Positions 1 to 4,699 of a DNA stretch of 6,073 bases are shown piece by piece. A model generated the notes under the pieces. The model worked only from the letters and a program-made list of their open reading frames with translations. It was not told where the DNA came from and ran no database searches. The stretch lies in assembly GCA_947097615.1 (NCBI GenBank), contig CAMURX010000108.1, forward strand, positions 1 through 6,073, given 5' to 3'. Every line of letters begins with the position of its first letter. The stretch's first letter is position 1. The stretch comes from an uncultured Neisseria sp. (GTDB taxonomy: Bacteria > Pseudomonadota > Gammaproteobacteria > Burkholderiales > Neisseriaceae). The translations under genes were made by a program, and so were the position numbers.

Positions 1-54
1 CCTCTCGGCGCCAGAACCTAAATCTGGTGCGTCTACCAATTTCGCCACGTCCGC
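1..54 (-). tRNA. tRNA-Leu (anticodon UAG), 3' part cut off by window edge
   Basis: Read on the minus strand, the sequence starts with the acceptor strand GCGGACG (54 to 48), then UG and a leucine-type D arm (GCGAAAUUGGUAGACGC). The anticodon arm follows, with stem CCAGA (27-23) and UCUGG (15-11) around the 7-nt loop UUUAGGU. The third to fifth loop bases are UAG, so it reads CUA and other CUN leucine codons. The start of the long class II variable arm (CGCCGAGAGG) reaches the window edge, so the T arm and the 3' acceptor strand are missing. The body closely resembles E. coli tRNA-Leu(UAG) as I remember it. A matching promoter lies just upstream. Confidence 0.95.
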
Positions 55-71
55 GCGGAACGAAAGCGCGG

Positions 72-99
72 ATTATACGGAAACAGCGGTTTTTTGCAA
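72..99 (-). promoter_or_regulatory. Sigma-70 promoter of the tRNA-Leu gene
   Basis: On the minus strand there is TTGCAA (99-94), a 16-bp spacer and a consensus TATAAT (77-72). Transcription should start near position 65, about 11 nt before the mature tRNA 5' end at 54. That short leader suits a tRNA processed by RNase P. A GC-rich stretch follows the -10 box, a feature often seen at stable-RNA promoters. Confidence 0.8.
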
Positions 100-131
100 G
101 GGCGGCAATCGCGGCCATAGCGGGCGGCGGC

Positions 132-159
132 TTGAAAATACGGCAAAACGGATTATATT
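132..159 (+). promoter_or_regulatory. Candidate promoter for the GAF-like gene and ribA
   Basis: TTGAAA (132-137), a 16-bp spacer and TATATT (154-159) point rightward toward the GAF-like gene, with a start expected near 165-167. It is divergent from the tRNA promoter and does not overlap it. The leader would begin just before the DUS inverted repeat at 176-203, so this hairpin would lie in the 5' untranslated region. Inferred from motif match only. Confidence 0.45.
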
Positions 160-175
160 GGCGGGCATTCGCTAC

Positions 176-214
176 AGGCCGTCTGAACGGTTTCAGACGG
201 CCTTTTTACTTTTT
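176..214 (+). terminator. DUS inverted pair with T tract upstream of the GAF-like gene
   Basis: AGGCCGTCTGAA (176-187) and its reverse complement (192-203) form a perfect 12-bp stem with the 4-nt loop CGGT. On the plus strand it is followed by five Ts (203-207), then AC and five more Ts (210-214), the layout of a Rho-independent terminator for rightward transcription. No gene ends just upstream: the tRNA runs the other way. The hairpin instead separates the candidate promoter at 132-159 from the start codon at 247, so it may act as an attenuator. It could also simply be an uptake-sequence pair. Confidence 0.65.
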
Positions 215-246
215 ATATGATGTTGATTGACGAGAAAGGTCGGACG

Positions 247-909
247 ATGTCGGACACATTGGTTCGGGATTACCTGCAAACGCAGGGTTTGCGGCTTTCT
301 GCTGACGAGGTGCATATGGCGCATCTGGCGGCGCAGGCGGTGGTGGCAATGGGGCAGGCGGAGATCGACCGCTCCGTGTTGTGGGGCGGTGTCGGCGGTG
401 TGGTGCCGTCGGACTATCTGCCGCAGGATGAAGAGACGGAAAAACTGTTGAAACAGGTGTTTATGGCGCTCGATTCCGCTTGGGAGCGCTCGGGCGCGCG
501 TTCGGCGGCGGTGTATCTGCGGCTGCGGGAAGCGGGCGTGCTGCTGGGTTTGGCGCAATGCGGCGAGGTGGCGGAAGGGCTGCTGCCGCTGGACGAGGAA
601 ACCGGCTGGCGGCATTTGGCGAGCCGTTCGGCGCAGAGCGGCTGGCTGAATCTGGCCGACGACGTGGCGCGATGGTTGGAATTTGACGAGCTGCGCGGCG
701 CGGCGCATGCCGGTTCGGGCAGCCAGATGGCGTTGCCCGTCACGCTGGAAAACGGCACGGTTTTGGGCGTGGTTTATGTCGAAGCGGCGGAGAAAAACGC
801 TTTCGACGCGGCGGCGCAAACGGCATGGGTCGGCCTGGCGCTGGCGCTGGCCGAACCTTTGCGGCGGCTGGCGGGCGAAGACGAAGCACAGGAGGACGGC
901 CATGGCTAA
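247..909 (+). CDS. GAF-like domain protein of unknown function, upstream of ribA
   Basis: The product is a soluble protein of 220 residues with no signal peptide or membrane segment. The N-terminal part (about 1-70) looks helical. Residues about 71-205 have a GAF-like pattern: a long helix ([18 protein letters not shown]), strands around AAVYLRL and [10 protein letters not shown], then [19 protein letters not shown], a strand reading SGSQMALPV and a final strand [12 protein letters not shown] domains usually bind small ligands or mediate dimerisation; no ligand can be named here, and I see no catalytic motif or attached output domain. I chose ATG 247 because GAGAAAGG (232-239) sits 7 nt upstream; the earlier ATGs at 217 and 220 lie right after the T tract and have no ribosome-binding site. 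The last 8 nt overlap ribA, which suggests translational coupling and perhaps a link to flavin supply (inference). Confidence 0.8.
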   Translation: MSDTLVRDYLQTQGLRLSADEVHMAHLAAQAVVAMGQAEIDRSVLWGGVGGVVPSDYLPQDEETEKLLKQVFMALDSAWERSGARSAAVYLRLREAGVLLGLAQCGEVAEGLLPLDEETGWRHLASRSAQSGWLNLADDVARWLEFDELRGAAHAGSGSQMALPVTLENGTVLGVVYVEAAEKNAFDAAAQTAWVGLALALAEPLRRLAGEDEAQEDGHG

Positions 910-1486
910 GCTGGCATTTGTCGCCTCGTGCCGCCTGCCGACGGAGTGGGGCGTGTTCACCATGCACGGTTTTGAAGATGAAAACGGCCAAGAACATGTG
1001 GCGCTGACGATGGGCGACGTTTCAGACGGCCTGCCCGTTCTGGCGCGCGTGCACTCCGAATGCCTGACTGGCGACGCGCTGTTTTCGCGCAAATGCGACT
1101 GCGGGCCGCAGCTGCAGGCGGCCATGCAGGCCGTGCAGCGCGAAGGACGCGGCTGCATCGCCTACCTGCGGCAGGAAGGGCGCGGCATCGGCCTGATTAA
1201 CAAAATCCGCGCCTACCGTTTGCAGGATCAGGGCATGGACACGGTGGAGGCCAACCTTGCCCTCGGCCTGCCCGTCGACGCCCGCGATTTCCGTCTCGCC
1301 CAACAGATTTTCGCCCATCTGGGCATCAAGGGCGTGCGCCTCTTAACCAATAATCCCGACAAAGTTCGGACGCTGCGCGAAGCGGGCATCAACGTTGCCG
1401 AGCGCGTGCCGCTGCATGTGGGCGAAAATGCGGAAAACGAACGCTATCTGCAAACCAAGGCCGAGAAGCTGGGGCATTTGTTTTAA
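902..1486 (+). CDS. ribA: GTP cyclohydrolase II, riboflavin biosynthesis
   Basis: This cytosolic zinc enzyme opens the imidazole ring of GTP, releasing formate and pyrophosphate and giving 2,5-diamino-6-ribosylamino-4-pyrimidinone phosphate, the first step of the GTP branch of riboflavin synthesis. The product has 194 residues, close to the 196 of E. coli RibA. The zinc ligands C54, C65 and C67 sit in [10 protein letters not shown] (49-58) and KCDCGPQ (64-70). The GTP-binding stretch [19 protein letters not shown] spans 80-98. Y105, D126 and R128 fall at the catalytic positions known in E. coli. This is the stand-alone form, with no RibB domain fused. AGGAGG (890-895) lies 6 nt before ATG 902, inside the end of the preceding gene. 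The frame is open further upstream to 683, but there it only shadows the GAF-like gene. A reverse DUS at 1021-1032 is read in frame as SDGL. No FMN riboswitch is visible upstream. Confidence 0.97.
   Translation: MAKLAFVASCRLPTEWGVFTMHGFEDENGQEHVALTMGDVSDGLPVLARVHSECLTGDALFSRKCDCGPQLQAAMQAVQREGRGCIAYLRQEGRGIGLINKIRAYRLQDQGMDTVEANLALGLPVDARDFRLAQQIFAHLGIKGVRLLTNNPDKVRTLREAGINVAERVPLHVGENAENERYLQTKAEKLGHLF
1021..1032 (-). repeat. Intragenic DNA uptake sequence (AG-DUS) in ribA
   Basis: TTCAGACGGCCT is an exact reverse-complement AG-DUS lying in the ribA coding sequence, where it contributes the SDGL residues near positions 41-44. It is unpaired, so it probably serves uptake of DNA during transformation rather than termination. 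Confidence 0.85.
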
Positions 1487-1502
1487 AAGCCACGGGGCTT
1501 TG

Positions 1503-1541
1503 AGGCCGTCTGAAACCCCTTTTCCTGTTTTCAGACGGCCT
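1503..1541 (+). terminator. DUS-pair terminator after ribA
   Basis: AGGCCGTCTGAAA (1503-1515) and TTTCAGACGGCCT (1529-1541) form a perfect 13-bp stem with a 13-nt loop, starting 16 nt after the ribA stop codon. Only a short T tail follows. It fits the common neisserial use of inverted uptake sequences as terminators and closes the GAF-like gene/ribA unit. Confidence 0.75.
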
Positions 1542-1719
1542 TAAAGGCTGCACACGGAATCCTTTAAACAACAGAAAGAAAAAAAATGGTCTCATTTTGC
1601 CGGTCTGCACCGTTTTCGTGCTGCACCTGCATACCTGTTTCAGCGAAGCGCATCATCTGAACCGTTGGCAGGGTTGGCAGATTATTCTGATGTTTGCGCT
1701 GACGGGCACGCTGTTTATC

Positions 1720-1826
1720 TATAAGTGAAACAAAATAGAAAATCTACGGCGTTGCTGCGCCTTACCGTATTACTCATACTGTCTTCGGCTTGCTGCCTTG
1801 TATCTTTCCTATTTTGTTTCACTATA
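1720..1826. mobile_element. Correia-like repeat-enclosed element (CREE/MITE), divergent, 107 bp
   Basis: The ends are TATAAGTGAAACAAAATAG (1720-1738) and CTATTTTGTTTCACTATA (1809-1826), an inverted repeat with a perfect 14-bp core plus TATA ends; the left copy has one extra A. The interior closely follows the meningococcal Correia element as I remember it: ACGGCGTTGC (1746-1755), GCGCCTTACCGTA (1757-1769) and ACTGTCTTCGGCTTG (1778-1792) followed by TGCCTTGT (1793-1800). The size matches the short class with an internal deletion (about 104-108 bp). TA at both outer edges fits the TA target duplication of these non-autonomous elements. The terminal sequence GTGAAAC differs from the usual GTGGATT, so this is a divergent subfamily. 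It interrupts a small membrane-protein gene and lies about 150 bp upstream of selO. Confidence 0.85.
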
Positions 1827-1828
1827 CT
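1798..1828 (+). promoter_or_regulatory. Possible outward promoter at the right end of the Correia-like element
   Basis: TTGTAT (1798-1803) and TATACT (1823-1828), with a 19-bp spacer, cross the right boundary of the element and point toward selO. Outward promoters made by Correia ends are documented in meningococci. The spacer is longer than ideal, so this is only a candidate for selO transcription, which otherwise has no clear promoter between 1830 and 1979. Confidence 0.3.
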
Positions 1829-1913
1829 TCGTCAGCCGCACGGCTCTGCTCAAAGGCGCGGTGCAGCTTGTGCTGATTGCGGGCGGTATTGCTGTGTTGT
1901 TTGCCTGAATGGA

Positions 1914-1953
1914 GACCGTCTGAAAGCACCACCGCAGCCTTTTCAGACGGCCT
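1914..1953. repeat. Imperfect DUS inverted pair upstream of selO
   Basis: GACCGTCTGAAA (1914-1925) has one mismatch to AG-DUS and faces an exact reverse copy (1942-1953). CCGTCTGAAA (1916-1925) pairs with TTTCAGACGG (1941-1950) over 10 bp with a 15-nt loop. No T tract follows on the plus strand, so rightward termination should be weak. It starts just after the stop of the broken membrane-protein gene, so it may be that gene's former terminator, and it ends 26 nt before the selO start. Confidence 0.6.
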
Positions 1954-1979
1954 CAACCTCCCCGCCAAAAGGAAAACCC

Positions 1980-3458
1980 ATGTCCCACACCCTGCCGCTG
2001 CGTCCCCTGCCGCTGGCCGAACTGCCCGACGCGCTGTATGCCGCCGTGCGCCCCGAGCCGTTAAACGAACCCTTTTGGGTGGCCGCCAATCCCGACCTGC
2101 TGGCCGATTTCGGCCTGACGGCGCAGGATTTTCAGACAGCCGCCAACCTTGCCTACCTGTCGGGCAGCGCCGACGGCTATGCCCCGCCGCCCGTCGCCAC
2201 CGCCTACGCAGGCCACCAGTTCGGCGTCTACACCCCCAAACTCGGCGACGGCCGCGCCCTGCTGATCGGCGAAGCCGCCGACAGCGGCGGCCGCCTCTGG
2301 CAGTGGCAGCTCAAAGGCGCGGGCAAAACCCCCTACTCCCGCTTTGCCGACGGCCGCGCCGTGTTGCGCTCGAGCGTGCGCGAATACCTGTGCTCCGAAG
2401 CCATGCACGGCCTCGGCATCCCAACCACCCGCGCCCTCGCCCTGTGCGCCAGCGCCGACCCCATCTACCGCGAACGGCAGGAAAACGCCGCCGTCCTCAC
2501 CCGCCTTGCCCCCGACTTTCTGCGCTTCGGCCATTTCGAATACCTGTTTTACACCGGCCGCAGCGAAGGACTGAAACAGCTTGCCGACTACCTCATCCGC
2601 CGCCACTACCCCGACTGCGCCGCCGCCGCAAGCCCCTACGCCGCCCTGCTCGACGCCGTGATTCGCCGCACCGCCGACCTAGTTGCCGCCTGGCAGGGCG
2701 TCGGCTTCTGCCACGGCGTGATGAACACCGACAATATGTCCGCCCTCGGCCTCACCATCGACTACGGCCCCTTCGCCTTCCTCGACGCTTACGACCGCCG
2801 CCACATCGCCAACCGCTCCGACAAAGCCGGACGCTACGCCTATCACGCCCAGCCCTATGCCGCCCATTGGAACGTTGCCGCCCTTGCCGCCTGCTTCGCC
2901 CCGCTGCTTGCAGGCGGCGAAAACGAAGCCGACGCGCTGGCGCAGCAGTGGCCGCAGCATTTTCAGACGGCCTATCTCGCCGTAATGCGGCGCAAACTCG
3001 GCCTGCAAAACGGGCACGTGGGCGATGCCGCTTTGGCAGAAGACCTCTTCGCCGCCCTGCACGGCAAAGACATAGATTTCACACTTTTCTTCCGCCGCCT
3101 GTCCCTGCTGACCGAAGCCCACGCCGACCCCTTCCCCGCGCCGCTGCTCAACCTGTGCGGCGGCAGCCTGCCGCCCGACCTTGCCCTGTGGTTCGGCCGC
3201 TACCGCCAACGCCTGCGTCGCGAAAACAGCCGCCGCGACGAACGCGCCGCACGCATGAACCGCGCCAACCCGCTCTACATCCTGCGCAACCATCTGGCGC
3301 AACAGGCTGTTGCGGCGGCAGAAGCGGGCGACTTCGCCCCCATCGAACGCCTGCGCCGCTGTCTGGCACAGCCTTACGACGAGCAGCCCGAGTTTGCCGA
3401 CTTTGCCGAAGCCCCGCCCGCAGGCACGCCGCCGCCCGCCCTGTCCTGTTCGAGCTAA
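1980..3458 (+). CDS. selO: SelO/YdiU protein adenylyltransferase (AMPylating pseudokinase)
   Basis: SelO has a kinase fold but binds ATP in reversed orientation and transfers AMP to Ser, Thr or Tyr of target proteins; in E. coli it is tied to redox and stress responses. The product has 492 residues (E. coli has 478). Family motifs run in order: YAGHQFGVYTPKLGDGRA (76-93), LKGAGKTPYSRFADGRAVLR (111-130), EYLCSEAMHGLGIPTTRAL (135-153), HGVMNTDN (245-252) with the expected catalytic D251 and metal ligand N252, and DYGPFAFLDAYD (261-272) with metal ligand D261. The C-terminal MNRANPLYILRNHLAQ (426-441) and final SCSS are also typical. ATG 1980 is preceded by AAGGA (1969-1973) at 6 nt. The frame runs upstream to a GTG inside the Correia-like element, but that extension has no ribosome-binding site and is not family-like. 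C490 is present, whereas the position matching E. coli C272 is A277. Confidence 0.95.
   Translation: MSHTLPLRPLPLAELPDALYAAVRPEPLNEPFWVAANPDLLADFGLTAQDFQTAANLAYLSGSADGYAPPPVATAYAGHQFGVYTPKLGDGRALLIGEAADSGGRLWQWQLKGAGKTPYSRFADGRAVLRSSVREYLCSEAMHGLGIPTTRALALCASADPIYRERQENAAVLTRLAPDFLRFGHFEYLFYTGRSEGLKQLADYLIRRHYPDCAAAASPYAALLDAVIRRTADLVAAWQGVGFCHGVMNTDNMSALGLTIDYGPFAFLDAYDRRHIANRSDKAGRYAYHAQPYAAHWNVAALAACFAPLLAGGENEADALAQQWPQHFQTAYLAVMRRKLGLQNGHVGDAALAEDLFAALHGKDIDFTLFFRRLSLLTEAHADPFPAPLLNLCGGSLPPDLALWFGRYRQRLRRENSRRDERAARMNRANPLYILRNHLAQQAVAAAEAGDFAPIERLRRCLAQPYDEQPEFADFAEAPPAGTPPPALSCSS
2962..2973 (-). repeat. Intragenic AG-DUS in selO
   Basis: TTCAGACGGCCT is an exact reverse AG-DUS within selO, read as part of HFQTAYL (residues 327-333). 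A degenerate copy with two mismatches (TTCAGACAGCCG, 2131-2142) encodes the similar FQTAA earlier in the gene. Confidence 0.85.
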
Positions 3459-3461
3459 CGT

Positions 3462-3497
3462 ATGAGGCCGTCTGAAAGCCGTTTCAGACGGCCTCAT
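3462..3497 (+). terminator. DUS-pair terminator after selO
   Basis: ATGAGGCCGTCTGAAA (3462-3477) and TTTCAGACGGCCTCAT (3482-3497) form a perfect 16-bp stem with the 4-nt loop GCCG. It begins 3 nt after the selO stop. The tail TCTTAATTT is T-rich but interrupted. It should separate selO from hit transcriptionally. Confidence 0.8.
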
Positions 3498-3560
3498 TCT
3501 TAATTTATACGCAACGGCCTTTGTCGTTTGTATTACAATCCGCGCTTTGCCGCAGGCATC

Positions 3561-3572
3561 AGGCCGTCTGAA
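3561..3572 (+). repeat. Single AG-DUS in the hit 5' leader
   Basis: AGGCCGTCTGAA lies 24 nt before the hit start codon with no inverted partner close by. A TACAAT hexamer (3534-3539) upstream could be a -10 box for hit, but I see no good -35 at the right distance, so no promoter is called. Confidence 0.75.
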
Positions 3573-3596
3573 AACGCCTGCCGACAGGAGAACGAT

Positions 3597-3929
3597 ATGA
3601 CCGACTGCATTTTCTGCAAAATCGCCGACAAGCAAATCCCCGCCGCTGTGGTGTACGAAGACGAAGAAACCCTGTGTTTCAAAGACATCCGCCCCGCCGC
3701 GCCCGTGCACCTGCTGCTGATTCCCAAAGAGCATTTCGACTCGCTCGCGCACGCCGAAAGCCGCCACGAAGCCCTGCTGGGCAGAATGATGCTGAAAGTG
3801 CCGCAAATCGCCTCCGAACACGGCCTTGCCAACGGCTTCAAAACGCAGATCAACACCGGACGCGGCGGCGGCCAGGAAGTGTTCCACCTGCACATCCATA
3901 TCATGGGCACGCCCGCACAGGCCGTCTGA
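3597..3929 (+). CDS. HIT-family (HinT-like) nucleoside phosphoramidate hydrolase
   Basis: HIT proteins are small cytosolic dimers that hydrolyse AMP linked to amines or acyl groups, such as AMP-lysine and aminoacyl-AMP. The product has 110 residues, normal for the family. It opens with the typical [14 protein letters not shown] (3-16), continues with the ED..LCF.D core and [12 protein letters not shown] (36-47), and carries the histidine triad HLHIH (97-101) with H99 as the expected nucleophile. C4, C7, H46 and H97 could form the zinc site found in some members (inference). ATG 3597 follows AGGAG (3586-3590) by 6 nt; a longer frame from 3528 has no such support. The stop codon is the TGA inside an AG-DUS, so the last residues QAV are written by the uptake sequence. 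tatA follows after 38 bp, and hit next to tatABC is, as I recall, also seen in the meningococcus. Confidence 0.93.
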   Translation: MTDCIFCKIADKQIPAAVVYEDEETLCFKDIRPAAPVHLLLIPKEHFDSLAHAESRHEALLGRMMLKVPQIASEHGLANGFKTQINTGRGGGQEVFHLHIHIMGTPAQAV

Positions 3930-3930
3930 A
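3919..3930 (+). repeat. AG-DUS overlapping the hit stop codon
   Basis: AGGCCGTCTGAA is read in the hit frame so that GCC GTC TGA gives Ala-Val-stop. It is a single copy with no partner, so it is unlikely to terminate transcription, and hit and tatA may be cotranscribed. Confidence 0.85.
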
Positions 3931-3967
3931 CAGCCCCAACCAAACGTTATATATAAAGGAAAAACTC

Positions 3968-4174
3968 ATGCCCGGTTTCAGCAGCCTCAGCCACTGGCTC
4001 TTATTGTTACTCATCGTCGTGCTGGTGTTCGGCACGAAAAAACTGCGCAACGTCGGCAAAGACCTCGGCGGCGCGGTGCACGACTTCAAAAAAGGACTGA
4101 ACGAAGGCACCGACGGCGAAAGCAAGGACGAAGCCGCCGCCAAGTCCGCCGCCGACAACGACAAATCCGCCTAA
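3968..4174 (+). CDS. tatA: Sec-independent protein translocase subunit TatA
   Basis: TatA oligomerises in the inner membrane to let folded proteins with a twin-arginine signal pass after the TatBC receptor has bound them. The product has 68 residues. A single N-terminal transmembrane helix (about 7-21, [13 protein letters not shown]) ends in the hallmark F21-G22, followed by [20 protein letters not shown] as the amphipathic helix. The rest is a charged, flexible tail rich in Asp, Glu, Lys and Ala. The core is nearly the same as meningococcal TatA as I recall it. AAGGA (3956-3960) lies 7 nt before ATG 3968. An AT-rich stretch TTATATATAA (3948-3957) just upstream could hold a -10 element, but no -35 is evident, so transcription may come from hit. 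The stop lies 3 nt before tatB. Confidence 0.95.
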   Translation: MPGFSSLSHWLLLLLIVVLVFGTKKLRNVGKDLGGAVHDFKKGLNEGTDGESKDEAAAKSAADNDKSA

Positions 4175-4177
4175 ACC

Positions 4178-4699
4178 ATGTTCGATCTCGGTTTCAGCGA
4201 ACTGCTGCTCACCGGCATCGTCGCCCTCGTCGTCCTCGGGCCCGAACGTCTGCCGAAAGCGGCGCGCACCGCCGGACGCTGGCTGGGCAGGCTACAACGC
4301 TTCGCCGCCGACATGAAGGGCGAAATCAACCGCCAAATCGAACAGGCCGAGCTGGCCGAAGTGAAAGAGGATTTTGCCTCGGCGGTGCGCGAAGTGCGCG
4401 ACGGCCTGCAAAGCCCGCAATACGGCGACAGGCCGTCTGAAAACCCCGAAGCGGACGAAGATCTGCCCGCTTGGGAGCGTCTGCCGCCGCAGCGTACCCC
4501 CGCCGATTTCGGCCTCGACGGCAACGGCCGTCCGCTTGATGCGGGCGGCGCTTTTTACGACTGCGCCGCGCCCGTGCATATGGTGACCCTGCGCCGCCAG
4601 GCGATGAACCGCCGCCGCGACCTGCGCCCGCGCCACCGCCCGCAGCCGCAGTTGCGCGTGCGCCGCCAAAGAGGCCGTCTGAAAGGAGCAGGACAATGA
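4178..4699 (+). CDS. tatB: Sec-independent protein translocase subunit TatB
   Basis: TatB pairs with TatC to form the receptor for twin-arginine signal peptides. The product has 173 residues. The N-terminal helix [20 protein letters not shown] (1-20) holds the conserved E8 and leads into G21-P22, then the amphipathic helix [20 protein letters not shown] (23-42) and a charged helix to about 75. [14 protein letters not shown] (99-112) and the basic end [17 protein letters not shown] (138-154) match the meningococcal protein as I recall it, but the acidic linker between them is much shorter (meningococcal TatB is about 228 residues). The C-terminus continues through a DUS (residues 165-169, RGRLK) and stops at TGA overlapping the tatC ATG. 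No clear ribosome-binding site precedes ATG 4178, so translation is probably coupled to tatA. A second DUS (4430-4441) encodes RPSE at 85-88. Confidence 0.93.
   Translation: MFDLGFSELLLTGIVALVVLGPERLPKAARTAGRWLGRLQRFAADMKGEINRQIEQAELAEVKEDFASAVREVRDGLQSPQYGDRPSENPEADEDLPAWERLPPQRTPADFGLDGNGRPLDAGGAFYDCAAPVHMVTLRRQAMNRRRDLRPRHRPQPQLRVRRQRGRLKGAGQ
4430..4441 (+). repeat. Intragenic AG-DUS in the TatB linker
   Basis: An exact AGGCCGTCTGAA read in frame as Arg-Pro-Ser-Glu (85-88), within the low-constraint linker after the TatB helices. Such tolerant protein segments are where uptake sequences can accumulate. Confidence 0.85.
4672..4688 (+). repeat. AG-DUS joined to the tatC ribosome-binding site
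   Basis: AGGCCGTCTGAA (4672-4683) runs into AAAGGAG (4682-4688), so the final AA of the DUS are the first bases of the tatC Shine-Dalgarno stretch, 7 nt before ATG 4696. The same bases are translated as the TatB C-terminus. Confidence 0.85.

Larger units (their letters stand above)
1586..1908 (+). pseudogene. Small membrane-protein gene, broken by a Correia-like insertion and lacking an in-frame start
   Basis: Two open segments share one frame once the inserted element is removed. The left part, from about 1588, reads GLILPVCTVFVLHL then NRWQGWQIILMFALTGTLF, and ends in the element. The right part (1827-1908) reads FVSRTALLKGAVQLVLIAGG, continues IAVLFA, and stops at TGA 1906-1908. Joining ATC TA (to 1721) with C TTC (from 1827) gives an uninterrupted FIYFVSR, about 71 residues in all, with two or three hydrophobic segments typical of a small inner-membrane protein. 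A second lesion is likely: the only nearby ATG (1586-1588), after a run of eight As, is one base out of frame. One extra G after this ATG would start the protein as MGLILPV. I do not recognise the family. G+C content is visibly lower here than in the neighbouring genes. Confidence 0.65.

Noticed and set aside
217..246. Earlier start codons for the GAF-like gene (ATG 217 and 220)
   Set aside because: They lie directly after the T tract of the hairpin with no Shine-Dalgarno sequence; ATG 247 has GAGAAAGG at 7 nt.
160..246. FMN riboswitch upstream of the riboflavin gene
   Set aside because: The leader is under 90 nt and holds only a DUS hairpin. None of the conserved RFN-element stems can be seen.
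683..901. Upstream extension of the ribA frame
   Set aside because: It overlaps the GAF-like gene in another frame and is rich in Arg and Trp. ATG 902 has AGGAGG at 6 nt and yields the standard 194-residue enzyme.
1725..1979. N-terminal extension of SelO starting at a GTG in the Correia-like element
   Set aside because: It has no ribosome-binding site, is unlike the family, and is read through repeat DNA and a DUS pair. ATG 1980 has AAGGA at 6 nt and gives the normal SelO N-terminus.
1877..3475. Long Arg/Pro-rich open frame of 532 residues across selO
   Set aside because: It is a frame shadow of G+C-rich selO with low-complexity Arg/Pro content and no motifs.
2679..3899. Long antisense open frame of 406 residues over selO and hit
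   Set aside because: It crosses two well-supported genes and a terminator on the opposite strand, and its composition is that expected of a G+C-rich antisense shadow.
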